Positions 23,316-31,045 of a stretch of DNA of 64,000 nucleotides are shown piece after piece. The DNA is taken from NCBI GenBank assembly GCA_043747835.1, contig JAYTOK010000060.1:106209-170208 (forward strand), in the 5' to 3' direction. Source of the DNA: CADEED01 sp043747835. Lineage in GTDB: Bacteria; Pseudomonadota; Gammaproteobacteria; Steroidobacterales; Steroidobacteraceae. Under the pieces are notes generated by a model, which was given only the letters and a program-made list of their open reading frames with translations, was not told the DNA's origin and ran no database searches. Numbering within the stretch: the first letter of the stretch is position 1; every line of letters starts with the position of its first letter. Position numbers and translations under genes: made by a program.

Positions 23316-25164
23316 TTTCGCGTCGTTGCTGCTCACGGGCTGCGACCGCGCGCCGGATCCGGGTGAAGTCACGCGCGCCGAATACGCGGTGCAATGGTTC
23401 GGTGCGAAGCCCGCGCCGCCGGGCCCGGCTGCGTTGCCGGCGGACCTCGAGTGGCACGCGGTCGAATTGCCTCACGTCGGCGAGCGCGATCGCGGGCTCG
23501 GTAAAGCCGGGACTCGCGGCTACGCGCGTGTCTGGATGCGAGTCGTCGATGCGCCCGCGAAACCGGGTCCGCGCGCGCTTGCCTACAGCGTCTACCTACC
23601 GACCGGATCGGCTGCGGTGCTCTATGTCGACGGCGCGCGCGTCGCGGCCACCGATCCCACGCTGTCGAACGCCTGGCAGCGACCCGTGCTGTTTGCCTTG
23701 CCCTACAGCGCGGCCGGGGCAGGAGAACACGAACTCGCGCTGTCGTTCGATTGCTACGTCGGGCTGCTGGGTTGCGGCGTGCCGTCGGTGCACGTCGGGC
23801 CACTTGCATCCGTCACCGACTTCTTCGAACGCGAGAACTTCCTGCGCATCGACGCGCCGCGCATCGGCAGCATCGCGATCCTGATCGTCGGCGCGTTCGC
23901 GTTGCTGTTCTGGATACGGCGGCGACACGAAGTCGTGTACGCGCTGTTCTTCTGCGCGTCACTGCTGTGGGTGCTGCGTACATTGCACTACCACCTGTCG
24001 CGGTATCCAGGTCCCGAGGAATGGTTCTGGTGGCTGACGGTCAACTCGCTGACCTGGCTGTCGGTGATCGTCTATCTGTTCGCGTTCCGCCTGCACGGCG
24101 AGCGCCGTAAATACGTCGAGCGCGGGCTCATCGCCACGGCGGCCTTCGCGACGTTGAGCGCGCTGCCGTACCTCGTCTTCGACGAATGGATCTTCGAGCA
24201 GATCCAGTACGGCGTGCAGGCGCTGCTGTCGATCGTCGTCACGGTCCTGCTGTGCATCGCGGCGTGGCGCCGCCGCACGCGCGAGGACATCGCGATGGCC
24301 GCCGCGTTGACCATCAACTTCGGACTCGGTATCCATGACTGGATGCTGCAGAACTGGACGGTCGACATGCGCGGCGTGTTCCTGTTGCCGTATGCGGCGA
24401 TCCCGTTGTTCGGCGCATTCATCTACGCGATGGCGCGCCGCTTCGGAACCGCCATCGAGGACACCGAAAAGCTGAACGCCTCGCTCGAGCACCGACTCGC
24501 CGAACGACAGCGCGAGCTCGACGAGAGCTACGAGAAGCTGCGGCACATCGAGCTGCAGAGCGCGCGCCACCAGGAGCGGCAGCGCCTGATGCGCGACATG
24601 CACGACGGTCTCGGCTCGTCGCTGATGTCCTCGCTCGCGCTGGCCGAGCGCGGCGAGGCGGATCACGAGTTCGTCTTGCGCACGCTGCGCGAAGCGGTCG
24701 ACGAGCTGAAGCTGACGATCGACTCGCTCGAGCCGATCGAAAGCGACCTCGTCACGCTGCTGGCGACCTTGCGCTATCGCATCGGCCCGCGGCTCGAGAA
24801 GGCGGGGCTCACGATCGAATGGGACATGCCCGACCTGCCGAAGCTCGAGTGGATGGACGCGGCGGCGGCGCTGCAGATCCTGCGCATCGTGCAGGAGTCC
24901 ATCACGAACGTGATCAAGCATGCGCGTGCGACGAAGCTGCGCGTCGCGGCGGCGATGGCCGAGGGCCACATGCAGGTCACGATCGCCGACAACGGTGTCG
25001 GGTACGACGTCGACGCGCTCGCGCAGCAGCCAGCGGGTCGCGGACTGCGCAACCTGCGTCATCGCGCGGAGCAGCTCGGCGCCTCGATCGAGATGCGTTC
25101 GGGCAGCGACGGCACCGTCGTGAGCCTGCTCCTGCCGATCGAACGCCGCCGAGCCCCGCGCTGA
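23281..25164 (+). CDS. Membrane sensor histidine kinase (HisKA_3 type) with lipoprotein-like N-terminus
   Basis: The 627-residue kinase begins inside the response-regulator gene. Residues 1-21 end in LLTGC, a lipobox-like signal. A periplasmic beta-sandwich domain (about 22-190) is followed by about seven membrane helices (about 196-395), the 7TMR-DISM layout. A coiled coil leads to the dimerisation helix with phospho-acceptor His441 in MRDMHDGLGSS. The ATPase domain has N-box QESITNVIKHA and DNGVGYD plus a GRGLRNLRHRA loop. It should phosphorylate the regulator at 22665. The ligand sensed by the periplasmic domain is unknown. Confidence 0.92.
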   Translation: MRPASWVCCAISFASLLLTGCDRAPDPGEVTRAEYAVQWFGAKPAPPGPAALPADLEWHAVELPHVGERDRGLGKAGTRGYARVWMRVVDAPAKPGPRALAYSVYLPTGSAAVLYVDGARVAATDPTLSNAWQRPVLFALPYSAAGAGEHELALSFDCYVGLLGCGVPSVHVGPLASVTDFFERENFLRIDAPRIGSIAILIVGAFALLFWIRRRHEVVYALFFCASLLWVLRTLHYHLSRYPGPEEWFWWLTVNSLTWLSVIVYLFAFRLHGERRKYVERGLIATAAFATLSALPYLVFDEWIFEQIQYGVQALLSIVVTVLLCIAAWRRRTREDIAMAAALTINFGLGIHDWMLQNWTVDMRGVFLLPYAAIPLFGAFIYAMARRFGTAIEDTEKLNASLEHRLAERQRELDESYEKLRHIELQSARHQERQRLMRDMHDGLGSSLMSSLALAERGEADHEFVLRTLREAVDELKLTIDSLEPIESDLVTLLATLRYRIGPRLEKAGLTIEWDMPDLPKLEWMDAAAALQILRIVQESITNVIKHARATKLRVAAAMAEGHMQVTIADNGVGYDVDALAQQPAGRGLRNLRHRAEQLGASIEMRSGSDGTVVSLLLPIERRRAPR

Positions 25165-25169
25165 CGACT

Positions 25170-25187
25170 GTCCCTTGTTCGAGGGAC
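25170..25187. repeat. Short GTCCC/GGGAC palindromic repeat
   Basis: GTCCC-TTGTTCGA-GGGAC lies six bases behind the kinase stop and resembles the tail of the repeat at 22616-22630. It is a short member of the dispersed palindromic family. Confidence 0.45.
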
Positions 25188-25202
25188 GCGCCGAATCGCC
25201 GC

Positions 25203-25227
25203 TTGCCCCGATACTGAATCGGGGCAA
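25203..25227. promoter_or_regulatory. Perfect 10-bp hairpin just upstream of the RCC1 gene
   Basis: TTGCCCCGAT-ACTGA-ATCGGGGCAA is a perfect stem-loop ending 18 nt before GTG 25245. There is no U-run behind it, so an operator or a leader hairpin is as likely as termination of the upstream kinase gene. Confidence 0.5.
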
Positions 25228-25244
25228 ACAAGGTGAGGTGTCTC

Positions 25245-26990
25245 GTGGGTCGTCAATTGAAAGCATCGGGTCTCGTATTGCTGGGCGTCGTCGTTCTGTT
25301 CGCCGCGACAAAGTTCGCGCAGGCGCAATCGCCGCCAACTCCGAACAGGGTGGTCGAAGTCGTCAACGCGGAGGTGAGCCGACTGGAAGTGCGGCTCAGC
25401 GGCGGAGAGCTCAAGGAGCCGCTGCGATACGAGTTCAAGGGCGAGAGCGGCACGGTCACAGGCGGCATCGCGTTGCCGAAGGAAGGCCGCGTCGATTGGG
25501 AGATGGTCGCGTACGACCGCGAGGGCAGGCTCACGCATGAGGGCAAGGGCTCGATCGGCGGATACGTTCACACCGAACGCGCGATCGACCTGCCACTCGA
25601 GTCGATCAGCGGCGGCGAAGGAATCGTCGTCTCGCTCGCGCACGAGCGGATCGTGTTCGAGGTGGATCCTTACAAAACGTCCGAGACGTTGAGCGTGCGC
25701 GCGAACGTTTTCGATCCGCAAGGCAATCGCGCGAGCTTCAAGCCCGGCGACCTGACCTGGCAACTGACCGACGGACGGCTCATCCAGCTCGTCAAGCATG
25801 AGAAGGAATACAAGATCGATCTCCGTCCGAAGAAGGATGTGGAGATTTTCGAGCTATGCACGCTGGCGCCGCAGGTTTTCGCTTGCACGAAGAACGGGTT
25901 TTGCAAGCCGATCCGTGTCTGCGCGGATCCGTTCGTCAGCATCAGCGCGGGTGGAAAGCATACTTGCGCGATCGCCACGAGCGGCGCGCTCTTCTGCTGG
26001 GGCGACAACCAGCAAGGGCAGTTGGGCGCACCCACCGCGAGCACCTGCGGGACTTCCGCACCCGCCTGCCACACTCGCGCGCTGCCAGTAGTTTGTCCGC
26101 CAGGGTCGCCGTGCAAGTTCACGCAAGTCTCCGCGGGAGAGACGCTGACCGCGGCCGTGGACGTGAACGGGAGTGTCTGGTGGTGGGGTCGCGGCTCGAC
26201 CGTTCACCGCCGCGTGAACGCGACGCTTGCGGCCGGGCCTGTGAGTTTCTATCAGGCTGCCGCGGGATACGGACATGCCTGCGCGATCTCGGGCGGACGC
26301 AACGAGATCTGGTGTTGGGGATTGAACGACTACGGCACCGCGGGCGCTCCGTGGATCATGAATGAAGTGCCGGATACCGCGCCCGTGCGCGTGATGGCGC
26401 CCGGGAAGTTCCGGCAGATCGCGGCGGGCGGCCAGCACACCTGCGCGATCGGGCTGGGTGGCTCGGACGTCATCTGCTGGGGCTTCGATGACTGGGGCAT
26501 GGTGCGCGGTCCGAACTCCACGCAGTTGCCGGGAACCGGAATCGGGCCGTTCTTCGCCCAGCAGTTCGGCGGTCTCGTGTCGATCACCGACGTCGCGACG
26601 TCGGTCAGCAGCACCTGCGTCGCGGTGAGCGGAAATGTGAAGTGCTGGGGCGAGAAGTCGTATCTCACGACCAGCGGGTTCGGCGCCGTCGAGAATCTGG
26701 CCGTCGGCAAAGATCAGGTCTGCGCGACGACTAACCAGCAGGCGCGCTGCATGGGCGCCAACAACTGGGGTCAGCTCGGGGTCGGGACGACGATGTCCCA
26801 GGGCGCGCCGGCCAACGTACTCGCGCCGCCGCCGCTCTATACGGATCTGTCGGCCGGCGACAATCACACCTGCGGCATCACGCCGGAGGGCGATGCGTTC
26901 TGCTGGGGCAACAACTACGCGGGTCAGCTGGGCAACGGATCGTTCAGCTTCGCGGCGGTGAAAGTACCTAACAAGGTTCTGTTGCCGTAG
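25245..26990 (+). CDS. Secreted RCC1-repeat (regulator of chromosome condensation-like propeller) protein
   Basis: The 581-residue protein starts at GTG 25245 (GAGG six bases upstream; GTG 25233 is in frame). A Sec signal ends near KFAQAQ. The first ~200 residues are a beta-rich domain with no match I recognise. From about residue 215 there are RCC1-type repeats with the signature ISAGGKHTCAI...LFCWGDN..GQLG, seen at least five times and ending GDNHTCGITPEGDAFCWG. Each repeat carries paired cysteines, typical of exported bacterial RCC1 proteins. The function is unknown; such propellers usually bind partners at the surface. A terminator follows at 27005. Confidence 0.85.
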   Translation: MGRQLKASGLVLLGVVVLFAATKFAQAQSPPTPNRVVEVVNAEVSRLEVRLSGGELKEPLRYEFKGESGTVTGGIALPKEGRVDWEMVAYDREGRLTHEGKGSIGGYVHTERAIDLPLESISGGEGIVVSLAHERIVFEVDPYKTSETLSVRANVFDPQGNRASFKPGDLTWQLTDGRLIQLVKHEKEYKIDLRPKKDVEIFELCTLAPQVFACTKNGFCKPIRVCADPFVSISAGGKHTCAIATSGALFCWGDNQQGQLGAPTASTCGTSAPACHTRALPVVCPPGSPCKFTQVSAGETLTAAVDVNGSVWWWGRGSTVHRRVNATLAAGPVSFYQAAAGYGHACAISGGRNEIWCWGLNDYGTAGAPWIMNEVPDTAPVRVMAPGKFRQIAAGGQHTCAIGLGGSDVICWGFDDWGMVRGPNSTQLPGTGIGPFFAQQFGGLVSITDVATSVSSTCVAVSGNVKCWGEKSYLTTSGFGAVENLAVGKDQVCATTNQQARCMGANNWGQLGVGTTMSQGAPANVLAPPPLYTDLSAGDNHTCGITPEGDAFCWGNNYAGQLGNGSFSFAAVKVPNKVLLP

Positions 26991-27004
26991 GTCGGGGGTC
27001 GGAG

Positions 27005-27036
27005 GGGCGGGCGAGGGATTCGCCCGCCCTTCGTCT
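27005..27036 (+). terminator. Intrinsic terminator-like hairpin after the RCC1 gene
   Basis: GGGCGGGCGA-GGGAT-TCGCCCGCCC is a perfect 10-bp GC stem followed by a short pyrimidine-rich TTCGTCT, 14 nt behind the stop codon. Confidence 0.6.
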
Positions 27037-27042
27037 AAATTA

Positions 27043-27060
27043 GGGTCAGGCCCCATTTTC
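27043..27060. repeat. GGGTCAGGCCCC repeat unit
   Basis: GGGTCAGGCCCCATTTTC is a single core of the dispersed palindromic family, between the RCC1 terminator and the aquaporin gene. Confidence 0.5.
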
Positions 27061-27103
27061 CGGCTAACATCCCGCGGCGTTCGAACGCCTACGGGAGATA
27101 ACA

Positions 27104-27829
27104 ATGACGAATATGCCTCGGCGCCTCACGGCGGAGTTCATCGGCACGGCCTGGCTCGTTCTCGGCGGTTGCGGCAGCGCGGTGCTCGCCGCCGCGTATC
27201 CCGAGCTCGGCATCGGCTTCGCGGGCGTGTCGCTCGCGTTCGGTCTGACAGTGCTGACCATGGCGTACGCCATCGGTCACGTCTCCGGTTGCCACTTGAA
27301 CCCCGCGGTCTCCGTCGGGTTGTGGGCCGGGGGCCGGTTTCCCGCGAACGAACTATTCCCGTACATCGTCGCGCAAGTTCTGGGCGCGATCGCAGGAGCT
27401 GCGATCCTGCTCATCATCGCGAAGGGCAATGCCGGCTTCGATCTCGCGGGCGGCTTCGCATCGAACGGCTACGCCGAACACTCGCCGGGCGGCTACACGC
27501 TTGCGGCCTGTCTGGCCGCCGAAGTCGTGCTGACGTTCGGGTTCCTGTTCGTGATCCTCGGCGCCACGCACGGCAACGCGCCGAAGGGATTCGCGCCCAT
27601 CGCGATCGGCTTGTGCCTCACGCTGATCCACCTCATCAGCATTCCCGTCACGAACACCTCCGTGAACCCGGCACGAAGCACCGGCCCGGCGCTGTTCGTC
27701 GGCGGCTGGGCGCTGTCGCAGTTGTGGCTGTTCTGGGTGGCGCCGATCGTCGGCGCGGCGCTGGCGGGAATCGCGTATCGGTTCGTCGGCGGCGAAAAGC
27801 CGAAGGGCGTGCCGGTGACGGGGGATTGA
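27104..27829 (+). CDS. aqpZ: Aquaporin Z-type water channel
   Basis: The 241-residue MIP-family channel has six membrane helices and the two half-helix signatures HLNPAVS (about residue 65) and SVNPARS (about residue 188). The N-terminus RRLTAEFIGTAWLVLGGCGSAVLAA is almost diagnostic of AqpZ. The presence of Cys in GGCGSA and small residues in the filter favours a water rather than a glycerol channel. GGGAG lies 7 nt before the ATG. Length and motifs are normal. It stands alone, bounded by repeat units on both sides. Confidence 0.96.
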   Translation: MTNMPRRLTAEFIGTAWLVLGGCGSAVLAAAYPELGIGFAGVSLAFGLTVLTMAYAIGHVSGCHLNPAVSVGLWAGGRFPANELFPYIVAQVLGAIAGAAILLIIAKGNAGFDLAGGFASNGYAEHSPGGYTLAACLAAEVVLTFGFLFVILGATHGNAPKGFAPIAIGLCLTLIHLISIPVTNTSVNPARSTGPALFVGGWALSQLWLFWVAPIVGAALAGIAYRFVGGEKPKGVPVTGD

Positions 27830-27835
27830 GGGAAG

Positions 27836-27878
27836 GGGACTGGCTCCAATTTCGTCCCCGAAATTGGTGCCTGTCCCA
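27836..27878. repeat. GGGGACTGGCTCC...CCTGTCCC imperfect palindrome
   Basis: The element has a CCAATTTC/GAAATTGG stem (27846-27853 with 27860-27867) inside GGGGAC...GTCCC-like ends. It lies between the convergent aqpZ and DUF1993 genes. Confidence 0.5.
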
Positions 27879-27899
27879 GTTCTTTCGCCGCTCTTTCGA

Positions 27900-28412
27900 T
27901 CAGACCGCCGCCGGCCTCTTCGACTGCTGTCCCAAATAGTCCTTCTTCCCAATCGCCACCCCGTTGTGCCGCAAAATCGCGTACGACGTCGTCAGGTGAA
28001 AGAAGAAGTTAGGCACCGTGTGCTCGATGAAGTAATCCGCACCCGTCATCCATTCGCCTTTCCACCGCGGCTGGCTCACGACGCGCGTCGCCGCGCCTTC
28101 GAAGTCTTTCGCCGTCAACCCTTCCAGCAACGTGATGATCGAGCGAATTCGCGCCTGCAGCTCCGCGATCGTCTTCTCCGTGTCTTCCTGCGCCTGCACC
28201 GGCTTGCCCGTCAGGTAGTTCACGGAGAGTTTCACCGTGTCGCAGGCGATCTGGATCTGGCGCGCGAGCGGGAACTGATCGGGCGCGAGGCGCAGGGTGG
28301 GAAACACGTCCGCGTCGAAGTTCTTCGACTTGGCGTATTCGGCGGCGGTGCTCAACCACTTGTCGAGTTGGCCGAGCTGCTTTTTGAACTGGGAGAAGGT
28401 TTCGGTGTACAT
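27900..28412 (-). CDS. DUF1993-family protein
   Basis: The 170-residue soluble protein matches what I recall of DUF1993: TFSQFKKQLGQLDKWLSTAAEYA at the start, LAPDQFPLARQIQIACD in the first third, and a C-terminal HTVPNFFFHLTTSYAILRHNGV with GKKDYLG. These helical-bundle proteins resemble the DinB/MDMPI fold, and no reaction is established. It is convergent with aqpZ across a repeat unit and is transcribed from the 311-bp spacer at 28413-28723, which also serves the divergent toxin-antitoxin genes. Confidence 0.85.
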   Translation of the reverse strand: MYTETFSQFKKQLGQLDKWLSTAAEYAKSKNFDADVFPTLRLAPDQFPLARQIQIACDTVKLSVNYLTGKPVQAQEDTEKTIAELQARIRSIITLLEGLTAKDFEGAATRVVSQPRWKGEWMTGADYFIEHTVPNFFFHLTTSYAILRHNGVAIGKKDYLGQQSKRPAAV

Positions 28413-28663
28413 GGGCGCGGAACCAACGCCGTCTCGAGGCCTGGGTACATCTCTCCGACGGATAGTGGCTCGTCCAGGTCAAACAGTGCTGCCGGCGTTA
28501 CTCGTAGAATGGACGGAGCCGGGGGGGGGGGCTTCTGCGGGCTTGTGGCATGTCGCTGCCGATAGCACTTTGTGCGCTGGGGAGTTTTTTACGCCGGTTC
28601 TCCTTCAAATCAAGTCACCGGAGGTTCCGTACATCAACTCACCAAATTTGTGCGTCACGCCTC
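28413..28663. other. Spacer between the DUF1993 gene and the HigBA-type module
   Basis: No gene is seen. It contains an 11-base G run at 28521-28531, which could be hypervariable or a sequencing hot spot. The right end leads into the toxin-antitoxin promoter. Confidence 0.4.
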
Positions 28664-28692
28664 TTTTGTAGGAGGTGAACTATAGTTAACAT
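28664..28692 (+). promoter_or_regulatory. Promoter with operator palindrome of the HigBA-type module
   Basis: TTTTGT (28664-28669), a 17-bp spacer and TAACAT (28687-28692) form a weak promoter. The perfect palindrome AACTATAGTT (28678-28687) overlaps the spacer and -10, as expected for antitoxin autoregulation. Its core resembles the TAC operator AACCTATAGGTT. Confidence 0.45.
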
Positions 28693-28723
28693 GTGTGAAC
28701 TGCGGTTTACAGCCTGAGTTTGT

Positions 28724-29032
28724 GTGGCAAACGTCGTTGCCAAGTTGGAGCTCGAGCAAACGGACCACTTTAAAAAGTGGCTTGCCGGCCTGAGAGATGG
28801 GAAGGCGAGGGCGCGCATTGTTTCGCGGCTTACTCGCCTGAGACTCGGAAATTTCGGCGATGTTAAGGCGTTGGGTGGCAAATTGAACGAGCTCCGAATT
28901 GATTGCGGCCCCAGATATCGAATTTACTTCGCCCAGCGCGGAAAGACGATTTACTTGCTGCTCTGTGGCGGCGACAAACGCACCCAAGACAGCGACATCT
29001 CGTTTGCGAGGAAGCTGATTTCTGAGTTGTGA
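28724..29032 (+). CDS. RelE/HigB-type addiction-module toxin
   Basis: The 102-residue protein matches the putative addiction-module killer family (RelE superfamily): QTDHFKKWLAGLRDGKARARI, then RLRLGNFGDVKALGGKLNELRID, GPRYRIYFAQRGKTIYLLLCGGDK and a C-terminal helix SFARKLISEL. The GTG at 28724 is the only sensible start, with a poor ribosome site. Toxin first, antitoxin second, 15 nt apart is the standard HigBA order. The family members characterised are ribosome-dependent mRNA interferases. This is a different subfamily from the TAC toxin at 8859. Confidence 0.85.
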   Translation: MANVVAKLELEQTDHFKKWLAGLRDGKARARIVSRLTRLRLGNFGDVKALGGKLNELRIDCGPRYRIYFAQRGKTIYLLLCGGDKRTQDSDISFARKLISEL

Positions 29033-29047
29033 TTTGCGAACGGAGAA

Positions 29048-29359
29048 ATGAACATGGCCACTAAAGCGCGAAAGAAACTCAAAGTGTCGAAATTCGATGA
29101 GGCCGATTACCTCAACGCGGAAGGTTGCGCTGAGTACCTCAAGGCTTGCATTGAGGATTCCGATGGAGACTCCTCTGTGATTGCAGAGGCGCTTGGAGTC
29201 ATTGCGCGCGCGCGCGGCATGGGAAAAGTTGCCAAGGACTCTGGTTTGACTCGCGAGGGTCTTTACAAAGCACTCAACAGACGCGGCAACCCGTCGCTCG
29301 ATACTTTCCTGAGAGTGTCCAAGGCGCTTGGGGTCAAGCTAGTTCCAGAGGCTGCCTGA
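29048..29359 (+). CDS. HigA-type addiction-module antidote
   Basis: The 103-residue protein has the antidote family pattern FDEADYLNAEGCAEYLKACIED, then VIAEALGVIARARGMGKVAKDSGLTREGLYKAL (a helix-turn-helix) and GNPSLDTFLRVSKALGVKLV. It pairs with the toxin 15 nt upstream. GGAG lies 2 nt before ATG 29048 but 8 nt before the in-frame ATG 29054, so the protein may really start two codons later. It likely represses the promoter at 28664-28692. Confidence 0.88.
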   Translation: MNMATKARKKLKVSKFDEADYLNAEGCAEYLKACIEDSDGDSSVIAEALGVIARARGMGKVAKDSGLTREGLYKALNRRGNPSLDTFLRVSKALGVKLVPEAA

Positions 29360-29442
29360 CGGGGAGACGATGGCCGAGTTGTGCCGGGAGTTCGGGATTT
29401 CCGGGTCTGACATTTCTTCGATTCAAACGCAACGCCTGCCGT

Positions 29443-30138
29443 TCAACTTCCGCGCCGGCCCAAGAGCATGATGTAGCTCAGGCGCCCATCAGGGAGGCTG
29501 CTCATTCTCCCGAGTGGATTGTCCAACTCACTGTGCAAGGGGCCCATGAGCAACGCCGGCACAATCATTTGAATGCCCACGCCTTTCTTCGCGTTGTCTT
29601 CGCGAAAACCAATCGCCTGAATCTCACAGCCCGTCGTGCGGCATTCCACCACGGGCAATTCGACTCGCTGGGTGTCCACGCCGTGCGCAGTCAATGAGTC
29701 TTGAATCCCCTGGCGGAGTGCTGCTTCCATCCGCTCCGACCAAGCCGGGTCACGCGGCTGGTTCCGCAATTCTTCGTGGCGGAGCAGTAACGACTTCGTA
29801 GGGTCAGTGTCTTTCAACGAGCTGGCTTTCGTCTTCAAGAGCTCAAAGCCGGGAGTTACGTCGATTGGCAGCGCGTTGTCCGCGGTTGGCATCGCCGGAC
29901 TTCCCCGCGCAGCTTTCGCCATCTCAGTTGGCGCTGTTGGCGAGACAAGAGTTGCAGGCGGGTTCTCCTCGGCGGTTGCAGCGTATTCAACTTGAGGTTC
30001 CGCGAGCGTCATTGAATGACCGGACGCACTTGCGTCTGCGGCAGTTCCGGCTGGCAGCGGCACGTCCTCCCGCAATACGACCCAGACGATTGCGAGCGCA
30101 AGACCCGCCCCGATTGCCCAGTAGATTGGCTTTCTCAT
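29443..30138 (-). CDS. Membrane-anchored periplasmic protein of unknown function
   Basis: The 231-residue protein has one N-terminal membrane helix (YWAIGAGLALAIVWVVL, about 6-22), an Ala/Pro/Thr-rich linker (about 30-90), and a C-terminal domain from about 95. That domain contains RHEELRNQPRDPAWSERMEAALRQ and a cysteine pair VECRTTGCEIQAIGF. The domain resembles many unnamed gammaproteobacterial envelope proteins, and I cannot assign a role. It stands alone between the toxin-antitoxin pair and the divergent YciI gene. Confidence 0.75.
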   Translation of the reverse strand: MRKPIYWAIGAGLALAIVWVVLREDVPLPAGTAADASASGHSMTLAEPQVEYAATAEENPPATLVSPTAPTEMAKAARGSPAMPTADNALPIDVTPGFELLKTKASSLKDTDPTKSLLLRHEELRNQPRDPAWSERMEAALRQGIQDSLTAHGVDTQRVELPVVECRTTGCEIQAIGFREDNAKKGVGIQMIVPALLMGPLHSELDNPLGRMSSLPDGRLSYIMLLGRRGS

Positions 30139-30354
30139 GATGGGGAGGTTAACGCGGCTGCCGCCGGTACGGGTCTAGGGCGGGTGTCCTCTTTCGCGCC
30201 CGGTCGTACTGGATGGACTTCGACGTCCGGGTTTTGGCACGCTGCGGAGAGGCGACGGTACGCCGACTCGCGACAACAAATGTCGAACCGTCGTCAGGCC
30301 GTTCGGCCATACACCGGAATGACCAAATTGGCACCCGTTATGAGGAGTACGACG

Positions 30355-30786
30355 ATGCGAGTCATGGTGATCTTGAAAGCCACCGCGAACAGCGAGGCGG
30401 GCGCGATGCCGACGACCGAGGACATCGAAGCGGGAATCCGCTTCAACGAGGAAATGGTGAAGGCGGGGATCCTGAAAGGTGCGGACGGGATCAAGCCGAG
30501 CAAGTTCGGCAAGCGCGTCACCCTCCGCCGCAATGGCAAACCGTCGATCACGGATGGTCCCTTCGCCGAGACCAAGGAGATCGTCGCGGGATACTGGCTC
30601 TGGGAAGTGAAGTCGATGGACGAAGCGCTGGAGTGGGCGAAGCGTTGCCCGGCACCGAGTTCGGGCGAGGAGTCCCAGATCGAGATCCGGCCCTTCTTCG
30701 GGCCGGAAGACTTTGGCGAGGAGTTCACGCCGGAGATGCAGGAGAGAGTGGACGAGATGCACCGGACGGTCGAGCCGAAGAGGTGA
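30355..30786 (+). CDS. YciI/DGPF-domain protein, paralogue 1
   Basis: The 143-residue protein begins at ATG 30355 with GAGGAG 8 nt upstream. It has the family start MRVMVILKA, the motif TDGPFAETKEIVAGYWLWEV (about 66-85) and IEIRPFFG near the end. DGPF proteins have a ferredoxin-like dimeric fold and are often linked to ECF42-type sigma factors, but none is adjacent here. The biochemical role is undefined. A close paralogue is at 35273-35707; together they bracket the cellulase and duplicate copy 2. Confidence 0.88.
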   Translation: MRVMVILKATANSEAGAMPTTEDIEAGIRFNEEMVKAGILKGADGIKPSKFGKRVTLRRNGKPSITDGPFAETKEIVAGYWLWEVKSMDEALEWAKRCPAPSSGEESQIEIRPFFGPEDFGEEFTPEMQERVDEMHRTVEPKR

Positions 30787-31045
30787 TGGCCACCATCTCG
30801 TGAATGCATCGCGGGTGAGGGCGCTGGTGCCGCTGAACGCGGCATGCACGTCGCTCGTTATTTCTTTTTGGCCGCCATGTGTCCTCCAGAGGATGAATGA
30901 ACAGGGCGGAGTAGGCGCGCGGTTAGAGATTGCGGCTACGTCGCAATGCCATCATCCAGTGTCGGAATGCGCCTGAATTTCCATCGCCAAGCGGCGCTTG
31001 ACGGCGGGGATCACGGCTCGCGCGATCCCCGCCGCCAACGTTGTC
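30787..31045. other. Spacer with a strong hairpin behind the cellulase gene
   Basis: GGCGGGGATC (31003-31012) pairs perfectly with GATCCCCGCC (31024-31033) just behind the cellulase stop on the minus strand. It could terminate that gene but lacks a U-tract. A minus-strand mini-frame with an ideal GGAGG reads MAAKKK-stop at about 30856-30876. Confidence 0.45.

Noticed and set aside
25203..25227. Riboswitch ahead of the RCC1 gene
   Set aside because: Only one simple hairpin is present; no conserved aptamer structure was recognised.
23959..25338. 459-residue minus-strand frame under the histidine kinase
   Set aside because: Antisense to a complete kinase, with shadow-like composition.
28521..28531. 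Run of eleven G as a phase-variation tract
   Set aside because: It lies in a spacer not clearly within a promoter or gene; it may equally be a sequencing artefact.
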